A stretch of DNA of 7,289 nucleotides, from NCBI GenBank assembly GCA_903828025.1, contig CAIKKO010000382.1, positions 1-7,289 of the forward strand, written 5' to 3'. Shown piece by piece: positions 1-5,850 of the stretch (the first letter of the stretch is position 1; the number at the start of each line of letters is the position of its first letter). This DNA comes from an uncultured Sphingomonadales bacterium (GTDB taxonomy: Bacteria > Pseudomonadota > Alphaproteobacteria > Sphingomonadales > Sphingomonadaceae). Both the position numbers and the translations under genes were made by a program. The notes under the pieces were generated by a model. The model was not told where the DNA came from, searched no databases, and saw only the letters and a program-made list of their open reading frames with translations.

Positions 1-1
1 C

Positions 2-466
2 GCTGCGGCCAGCCTGCCGGGCAGCGTCCCCGGCCACGAACGCCTGCGCCTTGCCGCGACGATGCTGTGCCTCGCCACCGCGATGGTCGAGCCGAACTTG
101 CGCGGCGACCTCGCGCGTGACTGGGCGCTACGCAAGCGCTGGATCGGCGCGGGCCCAGCAGATCGCGCGATGCTCGCCGCCGCGATGATCGCCAACACCG
201 GGCGCAGCGATCTGCCATCCGAACTGAGCCTGCTCGCCGCACCCGAACTGCTGCGCGAGGCGCAGAGCTGGGGCTTGGCGGTGCGCCTGTGCCGCCGCTT
301 CAGCGGCAACACCGCCCAAGGCATCAGCGGCAGCGGATTGCGCGTGGACGGCACCGCGCTCGTGCTGGATGTCCAGACGCAGATCGCGGTGCTGGTCAAC
401 GAAGGTGTCGAGCGCGATCTCAAGGCGCTGGCCACGCACCTCGGGCTGAAAGGCGAAGTGCGCTAG
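2..466 (+). CDS. ppx: Ppx/GppA-family exopolyphosphatase, C-terminal part (5' end outside window)
   Basis: The frame is open from the left edge, and the first visible ATG at 62 lies inside the gene, so this is a 3' fragment of about 154 codons. The segment HERLRLAATMLCLATAMVEP, followed by an Arg-Gly-Asp stretch and a tract GPADRAMLAAAMIANTGR, matches in pattern the helical HD-like C-terminal domain of sphingomonad Ppx/GppA phosphatases. These hydrolyse terminal phosphate from inorganic polyphosphate, or pppGpp in GppA, in the cytoplasm. The catalytic N-terminal ASKHA ATPase-like domain would lie upstream and cannot be checked. The product ends KGEVR. Its TAG stop lies in CTAG, which also supplies the stop of the convergent dipeptidase gene, leaving no room for a terminator between them. 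In related bacteria a polyphosphate kinase gene often lies upstream, but that is not visible here. Assignment is by pattern recognition of the C-terminal domain only; Ppx versus GppA cannot be decided. Confidence 0.75.
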   Translation, partial: AAASLPGSVPGHERLRLAATMLCLATAMVEPNLRGDLARDWALRKRWIGAGPADRAMLAAAMIANTGRSDLPSELSLLAAPELLREAQSWGLAVRLCRRFSGNTAQGISGSGLRVDGTALVLDVQTQIAVLVNEGVERDLKALATHLGLKGEVR

Positions 467-1692
467 GGTTTGGCCTCCTTGGCCGCCTCGGCTTCGGCTG
501 CCGCCAACACGCGCAGCACGTTGCCCGACCAGATCTTGGCGATATCCGCCTCGGTATAGCCCGCCGCCAGCAAGGCTGCGGTCAGCTTGGGCAGATCGAC
601 CACATCCTCAAGGCCGGTCACCCCGCCGCCGCCGTCCCAATCGAGCCCGATGCCGACGTGATCGACCCCGGCAACCTTGAGCGCATGGAGCAGGTTGGCC
701 ATGACATCCTCGAAACCGGCGCGCACAGCTGGAAATTGAACTTCGATCGCACGGCGCGCAGCGAGGAAGTCCTTGCGCTCCGATCCGCTCATGATGTGGT
801 CTTCGGGATACTTCGCCCCCATCGCCTTGAGCGCCGCCTCACGCTCGGGGCTCTGCTTCAGGCCCTTCACATAGACCGAGTTTATCTGAATCACCCCGCC
901 CGCAGCCGCCAGCGCCTTGAGGTGCACGTCGTCGATATTGCGCGGGTGATCGAACACCGCCTTGCAGCCCGAATGGGTGAGGAGGACCGGAGCCTTGGAA
1001 AGCCGCAGCGCATCATCGAGCGCCCGGTCCGAACTGTGCGAAAGGTCCGCCACGACGCCGAGGCGGTTCATTTCGGCCAGCAACTGCACACCGAGCGGGC
1101 TCAGCCCGTCCCAGCGCGCGGCGTCGGTTGAACTGTCGGCAAACTGGTTGGTGCGGAAATGGGCAAAGCCCGAAATGCGCACGCCCATGGCGTAGAAACT
1201 GCGCAGCAAGGTGGGATCATCGCCCAGCGGCCAGGCATTCTCGATCGAGAGATAGACCACGCGCTTGCCGCTCGCCTTGATCGCGGCGGCATCGGCGGCC
1301 TTGCTGGCGAGCGCGAAGGAGTCCGGGTGCGCGGCCACCATCTCGCGGATCGCCACGCCGCGCATCACCGCGAAATCGCGCGCCTTGCGGGTCGATTCCG
1401 CATCGAGCGGCCCCTGCGGCGTGTAGATCGCCCAGAATCCGCCATCGAGCCCGCCCCGCTTCATGCGCGGCAGATCGACCTGGGTGGCATCATCCTTGAC
1501 CGTGTGCGCATCCATGATCGACCAGCCGGGTAGCACCAGCGAGGCCGGCGTATCGAGGTGCGTATCGAGCGTGAGCAGCCGCATGTGCAGCGCCGTGGCC
1601 GGATCGAGCGGGGGCTTGGCCGGTTTGGCGCTGCAGGCGGGCGCCGCCGCCAAAAGGACCACAGCAGCGGACAACAGCAGGCGGCGGCGCAT
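463..1692 (-). CDS. Exported M19-family membrane dipeptidase (renal dipeptidase type, zinc)
   Basis: A 409-aa zinc dipeptidase of peptidase family M19, which cleaves dipeptides (often with D- or dehydro-residues at the C-terminal side), probably in the periplasm. Zinc ligands known from human DPEP1 all have counterparts: H45-x-D47 (THLD), bridging E151 (SIEN), H219 (DLSHSSD) and H240 (LLTHSG, followed by DHPRN). The substrate-binding His is H178 (GFAHFRTN), and D351 lies in GIGLDWDG. It ends with the family-typical SGNVLRV and then an Ala/Glu/Lys-rich tail. Residues 1-20 form a signal peptide (MRRRLLL, then an Ala/Val/Leu core). Cys20 in APAC is a poor lipobox, so Sec-exported soluble protein and lipoprotein are both possible. 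I chose ATG 1692 because GGGAG lies 6 nt upstream; an in-frame GTG at 1713 would add 7 residues but has no such site and abuts a hairpin. It lies 51 nt downstream of the GST gene on the same strand. Natural substrate unknown. Confidence 0.93.
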   Translation of the reverse strand: MRRRLLLSAAVVLLAAAPACSAKPAKPPLDPATALHMRLLTLDTHLDTPASLVLPGWSIMDAHTVKDDATQVDLPRMKRGGLDGGFWAIYTPQGPLDAESTRKARDFAVMRGVAIREMVAAHPDSFALASKAADAAAIKASGKRVVYLSIENAWPLGDDPTLLRSFYAMGVRISGFAHFRTNQFADSSTDAARWDGLSPLGVQLLAEMNRLGVVADLSHSSDRALDDALRLSKAPVLLTHSGCKAVFDHPRNIDDVHLKALAAAGGVIQINSVYVKGLKQSPEREAALKAMGAKYPEDHIMSGSERKDFLAARRAIEVQFPAVRAGFEDVMANLLHALKVAGVDHVGIGLDWDGGGGVTGLEDVVDLPKLTAALLAAGYTEADIAKIWSGNVLRVLAAAEAEAAKEAKP

Positions 1693-1698
1693 GGCAAA

Positions 1699-1703
1699 CT
1701 CCC
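1699..1703 (-). promoter_or_regulatory. Shine-Dalgarno site deciding the dipeptidase start
   Basis: On the minus strand the bases read GGGAG, then six bases, then ATG at 1692. This spacing and match favour the ATG over the in-frame GTG at 1713, which would place this site inside the coding sequence. Confidence 0.7.
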
Positions 1704-1704
1704 G

Positions 1705-1737
1705 AAAAGACACGCCCGCAGCATCGCTCGCGCGGGC
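1705..1737 (-). terminator. Terminator- or attenuator-like hairpin between GST and dipeptidase genes
   Basis: On the minus strand GCCCGC (1737-1732) pairs with GCGGGC (1719-1714). The inner triplets AGC (1728-1726) and GCT (1722-1720) can extend the stem to about 9 bp with a 3-nt bulge and a 3-nt loop. A short T-rich run (TCTTTT) follows, ending at 1705. The hairpin starts 6 nt after the GST stop codon. It could end or reduce transcription from the GST gene into the dipeptidase gene, or be a processing site. The U-tract is short and interrupted, so termination is uncertain. Confidence 0.42.
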
Positions 1738-1743
1738 TGAATG

Positions 1744-2376
1744 TCAATCGGCGTCGACCTGCGCTTCGGGCCGTGCGGCAACAAAGGCGGGGTGCGCCAG
1801 CGCGGCGGCTTCGATCGCCTCGAGCCGGGGAAAATCGACGCGCGCACCGAAACGGCGGGCATTGGCCATTTGCGGGATCAGCACGACATCGGCGAGCGTG
1901 ACCGCCGCGCCGAAGCAATAGGGCCCGGTGCGGTGCTCGATCAGCTTTGCGCAGGCGGCAAGCCCGCCCTCGATGACCTCATGCGCCCAGCCGTCGACCG
2001 CCGCCTTGTCGAGCCCGCGCGCGCGCAGCATGCGCAGCACCTTGAGGTTCTGCAGCGGATGGATATCGCAGGCGACCGCCAGCGCGAAAGCCCGCACCCG
2101 CGCGCGCTCGATCAGATCGGCGGGGAGCAGCGGCGGCTCTGGCCAGCGTTCCTCAAGGTATTCGCAGATCGCCAGGCTCTGGGTAAGCACGTCGCCCTCC
2201 ACTTCCAGCGCGGGGACCAGCGCCTGCGGATTGAGCGCAAGATAATCGGGCGCAGACTGGCCGCCTTTGCGCAAATCGCGCGCCACCGCCTCCCATTCGA
2301 GGCCCTTGAGCGCGAGCGCGGTGCGCACCCGCCACGCGGCAGACGAACGCCAGTAGGTATGGAGACGGAGTGTCAT
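1744..2376 (-). CDS. maiA: Zeta-class glutathione S-transferase, probable maleylacetoacetate isomerase
   Basis: A 210-aa cytoplasmic protein of the usual length for zeta-class GSTs. Maleylacetoacetate isomerases of this class use glutathione to convert maleylacetoacetate to fumarylacetoacetate in tyrosine/homogentisate breakdown; related enzymes isomerise maleylpyruvate. The N-terminal thioredoxin-like domain (about 1-80) has the class motif SSAAWRVR at 11-18, with Ser-Ser-Ala where the human enzyme has Ser-Ser-Cys. The loop before the cis-proline is NPQALVP (49-55), and QSLAI at 66-70 holds the glutathione gamma-glutamyl-binding Gln-Ser. The all-helical C-terminal domain carries DIHPLQNLKVL (104-114) and TLADVVLIPQ (160-169), both hallmarks of this family. 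ATG 2376 is preceded by a weak AGG site about 8 nt away. No homogentisate dioxygenase or fumarylacetoacetase gene is adjacent, so the pathway is inferred from family only. The dipeptidase gene follows on the same strand and may be partly co-transcribed. Confidence 0.88.
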   Translation of the reverse strand: MTLRLHTYWRSSAAWRVRTALALKGLEWEAVARDLRKGGQSAPDYLALNPQALVPALEVEGDVLTQSLAICEYLEERWPEPPLLPADLIERARVRAFALAVACDIHPLQNLKVLRMLRARGLDKAAVDGWAHEVIEGGLAACAKLIEHRTGPYCFGAAVTLADVVLIPQMANARRFGARVDFPRLEAIEAAALAHPAFVAARPEAQVDAD

Positions 2377-2399
2377 CAGCTGTGCCTGATCCTGCGCAC

Positions 2400-2415
2400 G
2401 CCCCGTAGGTGGGGC
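2400..2415. repeat. Small GC hairpin upstream of the GST gene
   Basis: GCCCC (2400-2404) and GGGGC (2411-2415) form a perfect 5-bp inverted repeat around a 6-nt loop. It lies 24 bp upstream of the GST start, so in a minus-strand transcript it would sit in the leader. There is no clear U-tract on either side. Role unknown; it could be chance in GC-rich DNA. Confidence 0.25.
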
Positions 2416-2434
2416 TTTGGGACGATTTGGGAAC

Positions 2435-2464
2435 TTGAACCGGGATTCCGGGGCTTGGCATAAT
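2435..2464 (+). promoter_or_regulatory. Sigma70-like promoter for the PilZ gene
   Basis: TTGAAC (2435-2440) and CATAAT (2459-2464) are separated by 18 bp and match the sigma70 consensus at 4/6 and 5/6 positions. They lie in the only clearly AT-rich stretch of the 176-bp gap between the divergent GST and PilZ genes. The predicted transcript starts near 2471 and has a leader of about 80 nt before the PilZ ATG. I found no equally good promoter in this gap for the GST gene on the minus strand. Confidence 0.5.
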
Positions 2465-2485
2465 TTCTATCGGGTTAATGAATTT

Positions 2486-2495
2486 GAAGGCCTTC
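2486..2495. repeat. Perfect 10-bp palindrome downstream of the predicted PilZ promoter
   Basis: GAAGGCCTTC is a perfect palindrome located about 15 bp after the predicted transcription start. It could be a repressor site or simply chance. It does not form a looped hairpin of its own. Confidence 0.25.
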
Positions 2496-2552
2496 GTGAT
2501 GTAACACCGCGTCAACCGTTTCCGTCAAGGACTGCCAAAAGCCGGAGTTCTC

Positions 2553-2867
2553 ATGCCTGCCGAGCTTCCCGATCAACGATCCCAGCAGGAGCGACAGTCC
2601 GAACGTCGGCCTATGGTCGTGCGGGTCCAGTATCGGCGCTCCATCGTGCGACTTGCGGCCCAGATCCTCGACCTTTCGCAGCATGGCCTGCGGCTGGCCG
2701 GGATGGAGCGCCTGCGCATCGGCGAAAGCGTGTGGATAACGCTCCCCGGACTGCCGCCGCGTCAGGCCAAAGTCGTGTGGACCGACCGGTTTGAGGCAGG
2801 CTGCGTGTTTGTCGAGCCGCTTCATGCCGCCGTGTTCGACGCGATTGTTTCGGGGCACATGCACTAA
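2553..2867 (+). CDS. PilZ-domain protein, predicted c-di-GMP receptor
   Basis: A 104-aa single-domain protein, the usual size of stand-alone PilZ proteins, which bind cyclic di-GMP and transmit the signal to motility, surface polysaccharide or enzyme partners. Both ligand-binding elements are visible: an RxxxR motif as RQSER (14-18), and D/NxSxxG as DLSQHG (40-45) opening the beta-barrel. The rest fits the barrel, with WITLPGLPPRQAKVVW in the middle and the closing PLHAAVFDAIV typical of alphaproteobacterial members. No signal peptide or membrane segment is present, so it is cytoplasmic. ATG 2553 has a GGAG site 5 nt upstream and a promoter candidate at 2435-2464. The flavoprotein gene follows 71 nt later on the same strand, and a degenerate HD-GYP gene is the next neighbour after that, so a local c-di-GMP link is possible. 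The partner of this PilZ protein cannot be read from the sequence. Confidence 0.88.
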   Translation: MPAELPDQRSQQERQSERRPMVVRVQYRRSIVRLAAQILDLSQHGLRLAGMERLRIGESVWITLPGLPPRQAKVVWTDRFEAGCVFVEPLHAAVFDAIVSGHMH

Positions 2868-2885
2868 AATCCGTTCCGCTCACGC

Positions 2886-2933
2886 GGAAGGCGGCACCAG
2901 CCTTCCCCCCCGGCCTTCGGGCGACTAGGGAAG
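2886..2933 (+). promoter_or_regulatory. Leader with alternative hairpins before the flavoprotein gene
   Basis: The 71-nt gap after the PilZ stop holds overlapping inverted repeats. GGAAGGC (2886-2892) can pair with GCCTTCC (2900-2906). Alternatively CTTCCC (2902-2907) can pair with GGGAAG (2928-2933), which is the ribosome-binding site 5 nt before ATG 2939. The two pairings exclude each other. A third small stem, TTCCGC/GCGGAA (2874-2879/2884-2889), overlaps the first. A small GCC-TTCG-GGC stem lies at 2913-2922. This could modulate translation, or may be chance in GC-rich DNA. Confidence 0.3.
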
Positions 2934-2938
2934 CCTCC

Positions 2939-4579
2939 ATGCTTCGCCTCAACGAACTCAAGCTGCCGCTCGATCACACCGCGCCCGATCTGGAAGCCGC
3001 GATCTGTGCGCGGCTGGATATCGAGCCCGCCGATCTCATCCGCTTCAGCGTGGCGAAGCGCGGCAATGATGCGCGGCGCAAATCGGCGATCAAGCTGGTC
3101 TATGCGCTCGATGTGACGGTGGCGGACGAGGCGGCCGTGCTGGCGCGCCATAGCGGTGACAGCCAGCTGCGCCCTGCCCCCGATACGAGCTACCGCTTTC
3201 CGGTCATGGCCCCGCCCGGCTGGGCGGGCCCGCGCCCGGTGGTGATCGGCGCAGGGCCTTGCGGGCTGCTTGCGGCGCTGATCCTTGCGCAAATGGGGCT
3301 GAAGCCGATCATCATCGAGCGCGGCAAAGCCGTGCGCGCGCGGACCAAGGACACTTGGGGGCTGTGGCGGCGCAGCGTGCTCACCCCGGAATCCAACGTC
3401 CAGTTCGGCGAGGGCGGCGCAGGCACGTTCTCCGATGGCAAGCTCTACAGCCGGATCAAGGACCCGCGCCATCTGGGCCGCAAAGTGCTGGTGGAATTCG
3501 TCAAGGCCGGCGCGCCTGCCGATATCCTCACCGAAGCGCACCCGCATGTCGGCACCTTCCGGCTGGTCACAATGGTCTTGTCGATCCGCGAGACGATCGA
3601 AGCGCTCGGCGGCGAATACCGCTTCGAAACGCGAGTCGACGATTTCGTGATCGGCAAGGATGCGGCTGGCGAACGGCAGCTCGAAGCGCTCGTGCTGTCC
3701 ACGGGCGAAGTGCTCCCAGCGCGCCACGTGATCATGGCGGTGGGCCACTCGGCGCGCGACACGTTCGCGGTGCTTCATGCGCAAGGCGTGCATATCGAGG
3801 CCAAGCCCTTCGCCATCGGCGTGCGGATCGAGCATCCGCAGAAGCTGGTCGATGTCGCGCGCTATGGCCCGGGTGCGGGCAACCCGATTCTCGGCCCCGC
3901 TGCCTATGCGCTGGCGCATCAGGCGAAGAATGGCCGCTCGGTCTACAGCTTCTGCATGTGCCCCGGCGGGCGCGTGGTCGCCGCCGCATCGGAACCGGGG
4001 CGCGTGGTGACGAACGGGATGAGCCAGTATTCGCGCGCCGAATTCAACGCCAACTCGGGCCTCGTGGTCGATATCACGCCTGAGCGCGACTATCCGGGCG
4101 GGCCGCTCGCGGGGGTGGCGTTCCAGCGCCACTGGGAGGAACTGGCCTTCGCCGCCGGGGGGTCGAACTATCAGGCCCCGGGGCAGCGCCTCGGTGATTT
4201 TCTCGCCGGACGGGCCTCGACCAGCTTTGGCACCATCGCGCCATCATACCAGCCCGGCGTGCGCCCGACCGATCTCGCCGCGTGCCTGCCCGGCTACGCG
4301 ATCGACGCGATGCGCGAGGCCTTGCCGGTGTTCGGCCGCCAGATGCCCGGATACGATCATCCCGATGTGGTGCTGACCGGGGTCGAGACGCGCACTTCTT
4401 CGCCCGTGCGGATCACGCGCGGGGCCGATTTCCAGAGCCTCAACACGCGCGGGCTCTATCCCGCAGGCGAAGGCGCAGGCTATGCGGGCGGCATTCTCTC
4501 GGCGGCGGTCGACGGCATCCGGGTGGCGGAAGCGCTGGCGCACGTCTTGGTGGATCAGGCGCCTGACGCTTTGGCATAG
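2939..4579 (+). CDS. COG2509-type FAD-dependent dehydrogenase (uncharacterised flavoprotein)
   Basis: A 546-aa predicted cytoplasmic flavoprotein of the family usually labelled 'uncharacterised FAD-dependent dehydrogenase' or 'NAD(P)/FAD-dependent oxidoreductase'; its physiological substrate is not known. A non-flavin N-terminal domain (about 1-95) precedes the Rossmann FAD motif VVIGAGPCG (101-109). Other family-typical blocks are NVQFGEGGAGTFSDGKL (153-169), AVGHSARD (267-274) and SFCMCPGG (337-344). Further on are ASEPGRVVTNGMS (350-362) and the C-terminal flavin-contacting GLYPAGEGAGYAGGILSA (505-522). Cys339 and Cys341 lie in the conserved block and are candidates for a catalytic or redox role. 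ATG 2939 is preceded by GGGAAG with a 5-nt spacer. The gene lies 71 nt after the PilZ gene and may be co-transcribed with it. Its last 25 bp overlap the end of the convergent HD-GYP gene. The length is typical and no frameshift is seen. Confidence 0.87.
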   Translation: MLRLNELKLPLDHTAPDLEAAICARLDIEPADLIRFSVAKRGNDARRKSAIKLVYALDVTVADEAAVLARHSGDSQLRPAPDTSYRFPVMAPPGWAGPRPVVIGAGPCGLLAALILAQMGLKPIIIERGKAVRARTKDTWGLWRRSVLTPESNVQFGEGGAGTFSDGKLYSRIKDPRHLGRKVLVEFVKAGAPADILTEAHPHVGTFRLVTMVLSIRETIEALGGEYRFETRVDDFVIGKDAAGERQLEALVLSTGEVLPARHVIMAVGHSARDTFAVLHAQGVHIEAKPFAIGVRIEHPQKLVDVARYGPGAGNPILGPAAYALAHQAKNGRSVYSFCMCPGGRVVAAASEPGRVVTNGMSQYSRAEFNANSGLVVDITPERDYPGGPLAGVAFQRHWEELAFAAGGSNYQAPGQRLGDFLAGRASTSFGTIAPSYQPGVRPTDLAACLPGYAIDAMREALPVFGRQMPGYDHPDVVLTGVETRTSSPVRITRGADFQSLNTRGLYPAGEGAGYAGGILSAAVDGIRVAEALAHVLVDQAPDALA

Positions 4580-5814
4580 GCGCTCAGCAACGTCTGGCGC
4601 AGCGCCCCGAGCGGCGGCAGATCGAGCCCGCCAAGCTGGGCGATGCCGACAATCTCGTCCGCACCGTAGCATTGGGACAGCTCGATCGTCTCGCCCTTGA
4701 GGCGCTTGTCCTGCGGACGCGACCAGAAGGTGTAGACCGTGGGCAGCGCGCGCTCGGACGGGTCCTCGTCCACCACCATGGCCAGCCGGCCTGACCGCAG
4801 TTCGACGAAAGCACCAATGGGATAGATGCCCAGCATCTCGATGAAATAGACCATGATGGCGGGATCGAGCCCCTGCCCATGATCGCCCAGATGGCGGATC
4901 GCCTCAGCCGGATCGAGCCCGCCCGATCCATTGCTGCCCGCGACCAGCAGATCGTAGGAATCGCAAATCGCGGCCATGCGCGACAGCTGATCGATATCCT
5001 GCCCCGCCAACTGATGCGGAAAGCCGCTGCCATCGAGCCGCTCGTGGTGGCGCAGGCAAACCTTGAGCACCGGTTCGGGAATATCACCCGCCGCCTTGAG
5101 CAGCGCGTGGCCGACCAGCACGTGCTGGCTGCGGGCGTCGTCTGCCCCCGCCATCGCAGACGGCGTTCCGGCGGTTTCCTGCCCGGCTCCGATATCCATC
5201 AGGAGCCCGGCCATCCCGGCCTCGCGCGTTTCGGAAGGCGATAAGTTCATCTGGCGGGCGAGCGCGATCATCAGCGCGCTGGTGGCAAGCGCATGGCGAT
5301 AGGTTTCCTCGCTATCCTCGCGGCAGCGGAGCAAGCCGTTGAAAGCATAGAGATTGCGCTGCACCGAAGCGTAGATATCGTCGATCAGCGGATCGACATT
5401 GCGCGCGCTGATCCCTCGGCCAAGCCGGGCTTCGAGGAACACGCGGCTGACGACCTTGGAATGGCGGTCGGCGATTTTTCGGGCGGTGCCGAATTCCTTG
5501 ACGGTCGCGATCCGGGCAGCGGCAAACGGCGTGGTCACCGGGCGGAGGGGTGCCGAGCGCGCGGCCGCTGGCGGCGGCGCAGCAGCCAGACCCGGCATCC
5601 GCGCCGGAACGTCATCCGGATCGGGCTGGCTATCGAGCCCCTGCTCTGTGTCGATGATCACCGTTTCCACCGCGCTGCCCTGCAAGACTTCGAGCATCCA
5701 CTGCTCGTCGAGGACAAAGCGGCTCTTCCAGAAAGGATGCTTGAACCAGCTTCCTTCCAGCTTCTGGATGAACATCCCGAGCGTGAGTTCAGAGGTTTCG
5801 ATGCGTTTCAACAT
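4555..5814 (-). CDS. DUF3391 + HD-GYP protein with degenerate HD motif (predicted c-di-GMP phosphodiesterase-like)
   Basis: A 419-aa cytoplasmic protein. An N-terminal DUF3391 domain (about 1-60: LTLGMFIQKLEGSW, HPFW) is followed by a Pro/Ala-rich linker (about 62-104). An HD-GYP domain (about 110-330) and the family's usual C-terminal tail (LGIYPIGAFVEL and on) come next. Active HD-GYP proteins hydrolyse c-di-GMP at a di- or tri-iron site. Preserved here are H174 (YRHA), H231 (QHVLVGHALL), H256-H257-E258 (HHERLDGSG), GFP at 264-266 in place of GYP, and D285 (ICDSYD). The HD pair itself reads M206-D207 in LLMDIGA, and the following Lys is Ala210, so a metal ligand and a conserved Lys are missing. 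It may be inactive and act as a sensor or scaffold. I chose ATG 5814 for its GAGGA site; an in-frame upstream ATG at 6003 would run into the divergent acyl-CoA dehydrogenase gene. The 3' end overlaps the flavoprotein gene by 25 bp. Confidence 0.88.
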   Translation of the reverse strand: MLKRIETSELTLGMFIQKLEGSWFKHPFWKSRFVLDEQWMLEVLQGSAVETVIIDTEQGLDSQPDPDDVPARMPGLAAAPPPAAARSAPLRPVTTPFAAARIATVKEFGTARKIADRHSKVVSRVFLEARLGRGISARNVDPLIDDIYASVQRNLYAFNGLLRCREDSEETYRHALATSALMIALARQMNLSPSETREAGMAGLLMDIGAGQETAGTPSAMAGADDARSQHVLVGHALLKAAGDIPEPVLKVCLRHHERLDGSGFPHQLAGQDIDQLSRMAAICDSYDLLVAGSNGSGGLDPAEAIRHLGDHGQGLDPAIMVYFIEMLGIYPIGAFVELRSGRLAMVVDEDPSERALPTVYTFWSRPQDKRLKGETIELSQCYGADEIVGIAQLGGLDLPPLGALRQTLLSAYAKASGA

Positions 5815-5821
5815 GGCGGAG

Positions 5822-5826
5822 TCCTC
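5822..5826 (-). promoter_or_regulatory. Shine-Dalgarno site deciding the HD-GYP gene start
   Basis: On the minus strand GAGGA is followed by a 7-nt spacer and ATG at 5814. This favours a start at the first residue of the DUF3391 domain over the in-frame ATG at 6003, whose extra 63 residues resemble no domain and would overlap the divergent neighbour. Confidence 0.75.
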
Positions 5827-5850
5827 ATGCCAGCACTTGGCTGAAACGGC

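Noticed and set aside
289..1131. A 280-codon plus-strand open frame across the ppx end and the dipeptidase gene
   Set aside because: It is antisense to the dipeptidase gene, whose zinc ligands are intact, and its Arg/His/Gln-rich product looks like a mirror frame.
1693..1713. GTG start at 1713 for the dipeptidase
   Set aside because: ATG 1692 has GGGAG at 6-nt spacing and begins a standard signal peptide; the GTG abuts a hairpin and has no comparable site.
1741..2463. A 240-codon plus-strand open frame opposite the GST gene
   Set aside because: The minus-strand frame has all zeta-GST motifs; this one has an Arg/Gly-rich composition and no motif.
2475..2864. A 129-codon minus-strand open frame opposite the PilZ gene
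   Set aside because: The plus-strand frame has both PilZ c-di-GMP motifs and a good ribosome-binding site; this frame has neither.
2864..4132. A 422-codon minus-strand open frame opposite the flavoprotein gene
   Set aside because: It is fully antisense to a gene with clear family motifs, its translation is His/Arg/Ala-rich and resembles no domain, and long antisense frames are expected in GC-rich DNA.
5293..5844. A 183-codon plus-strand open frame opposite the HD-GYP gene
   Set aside because: It is antisense to the DUF3391/HD-GYP gene and has no recognisable domain.
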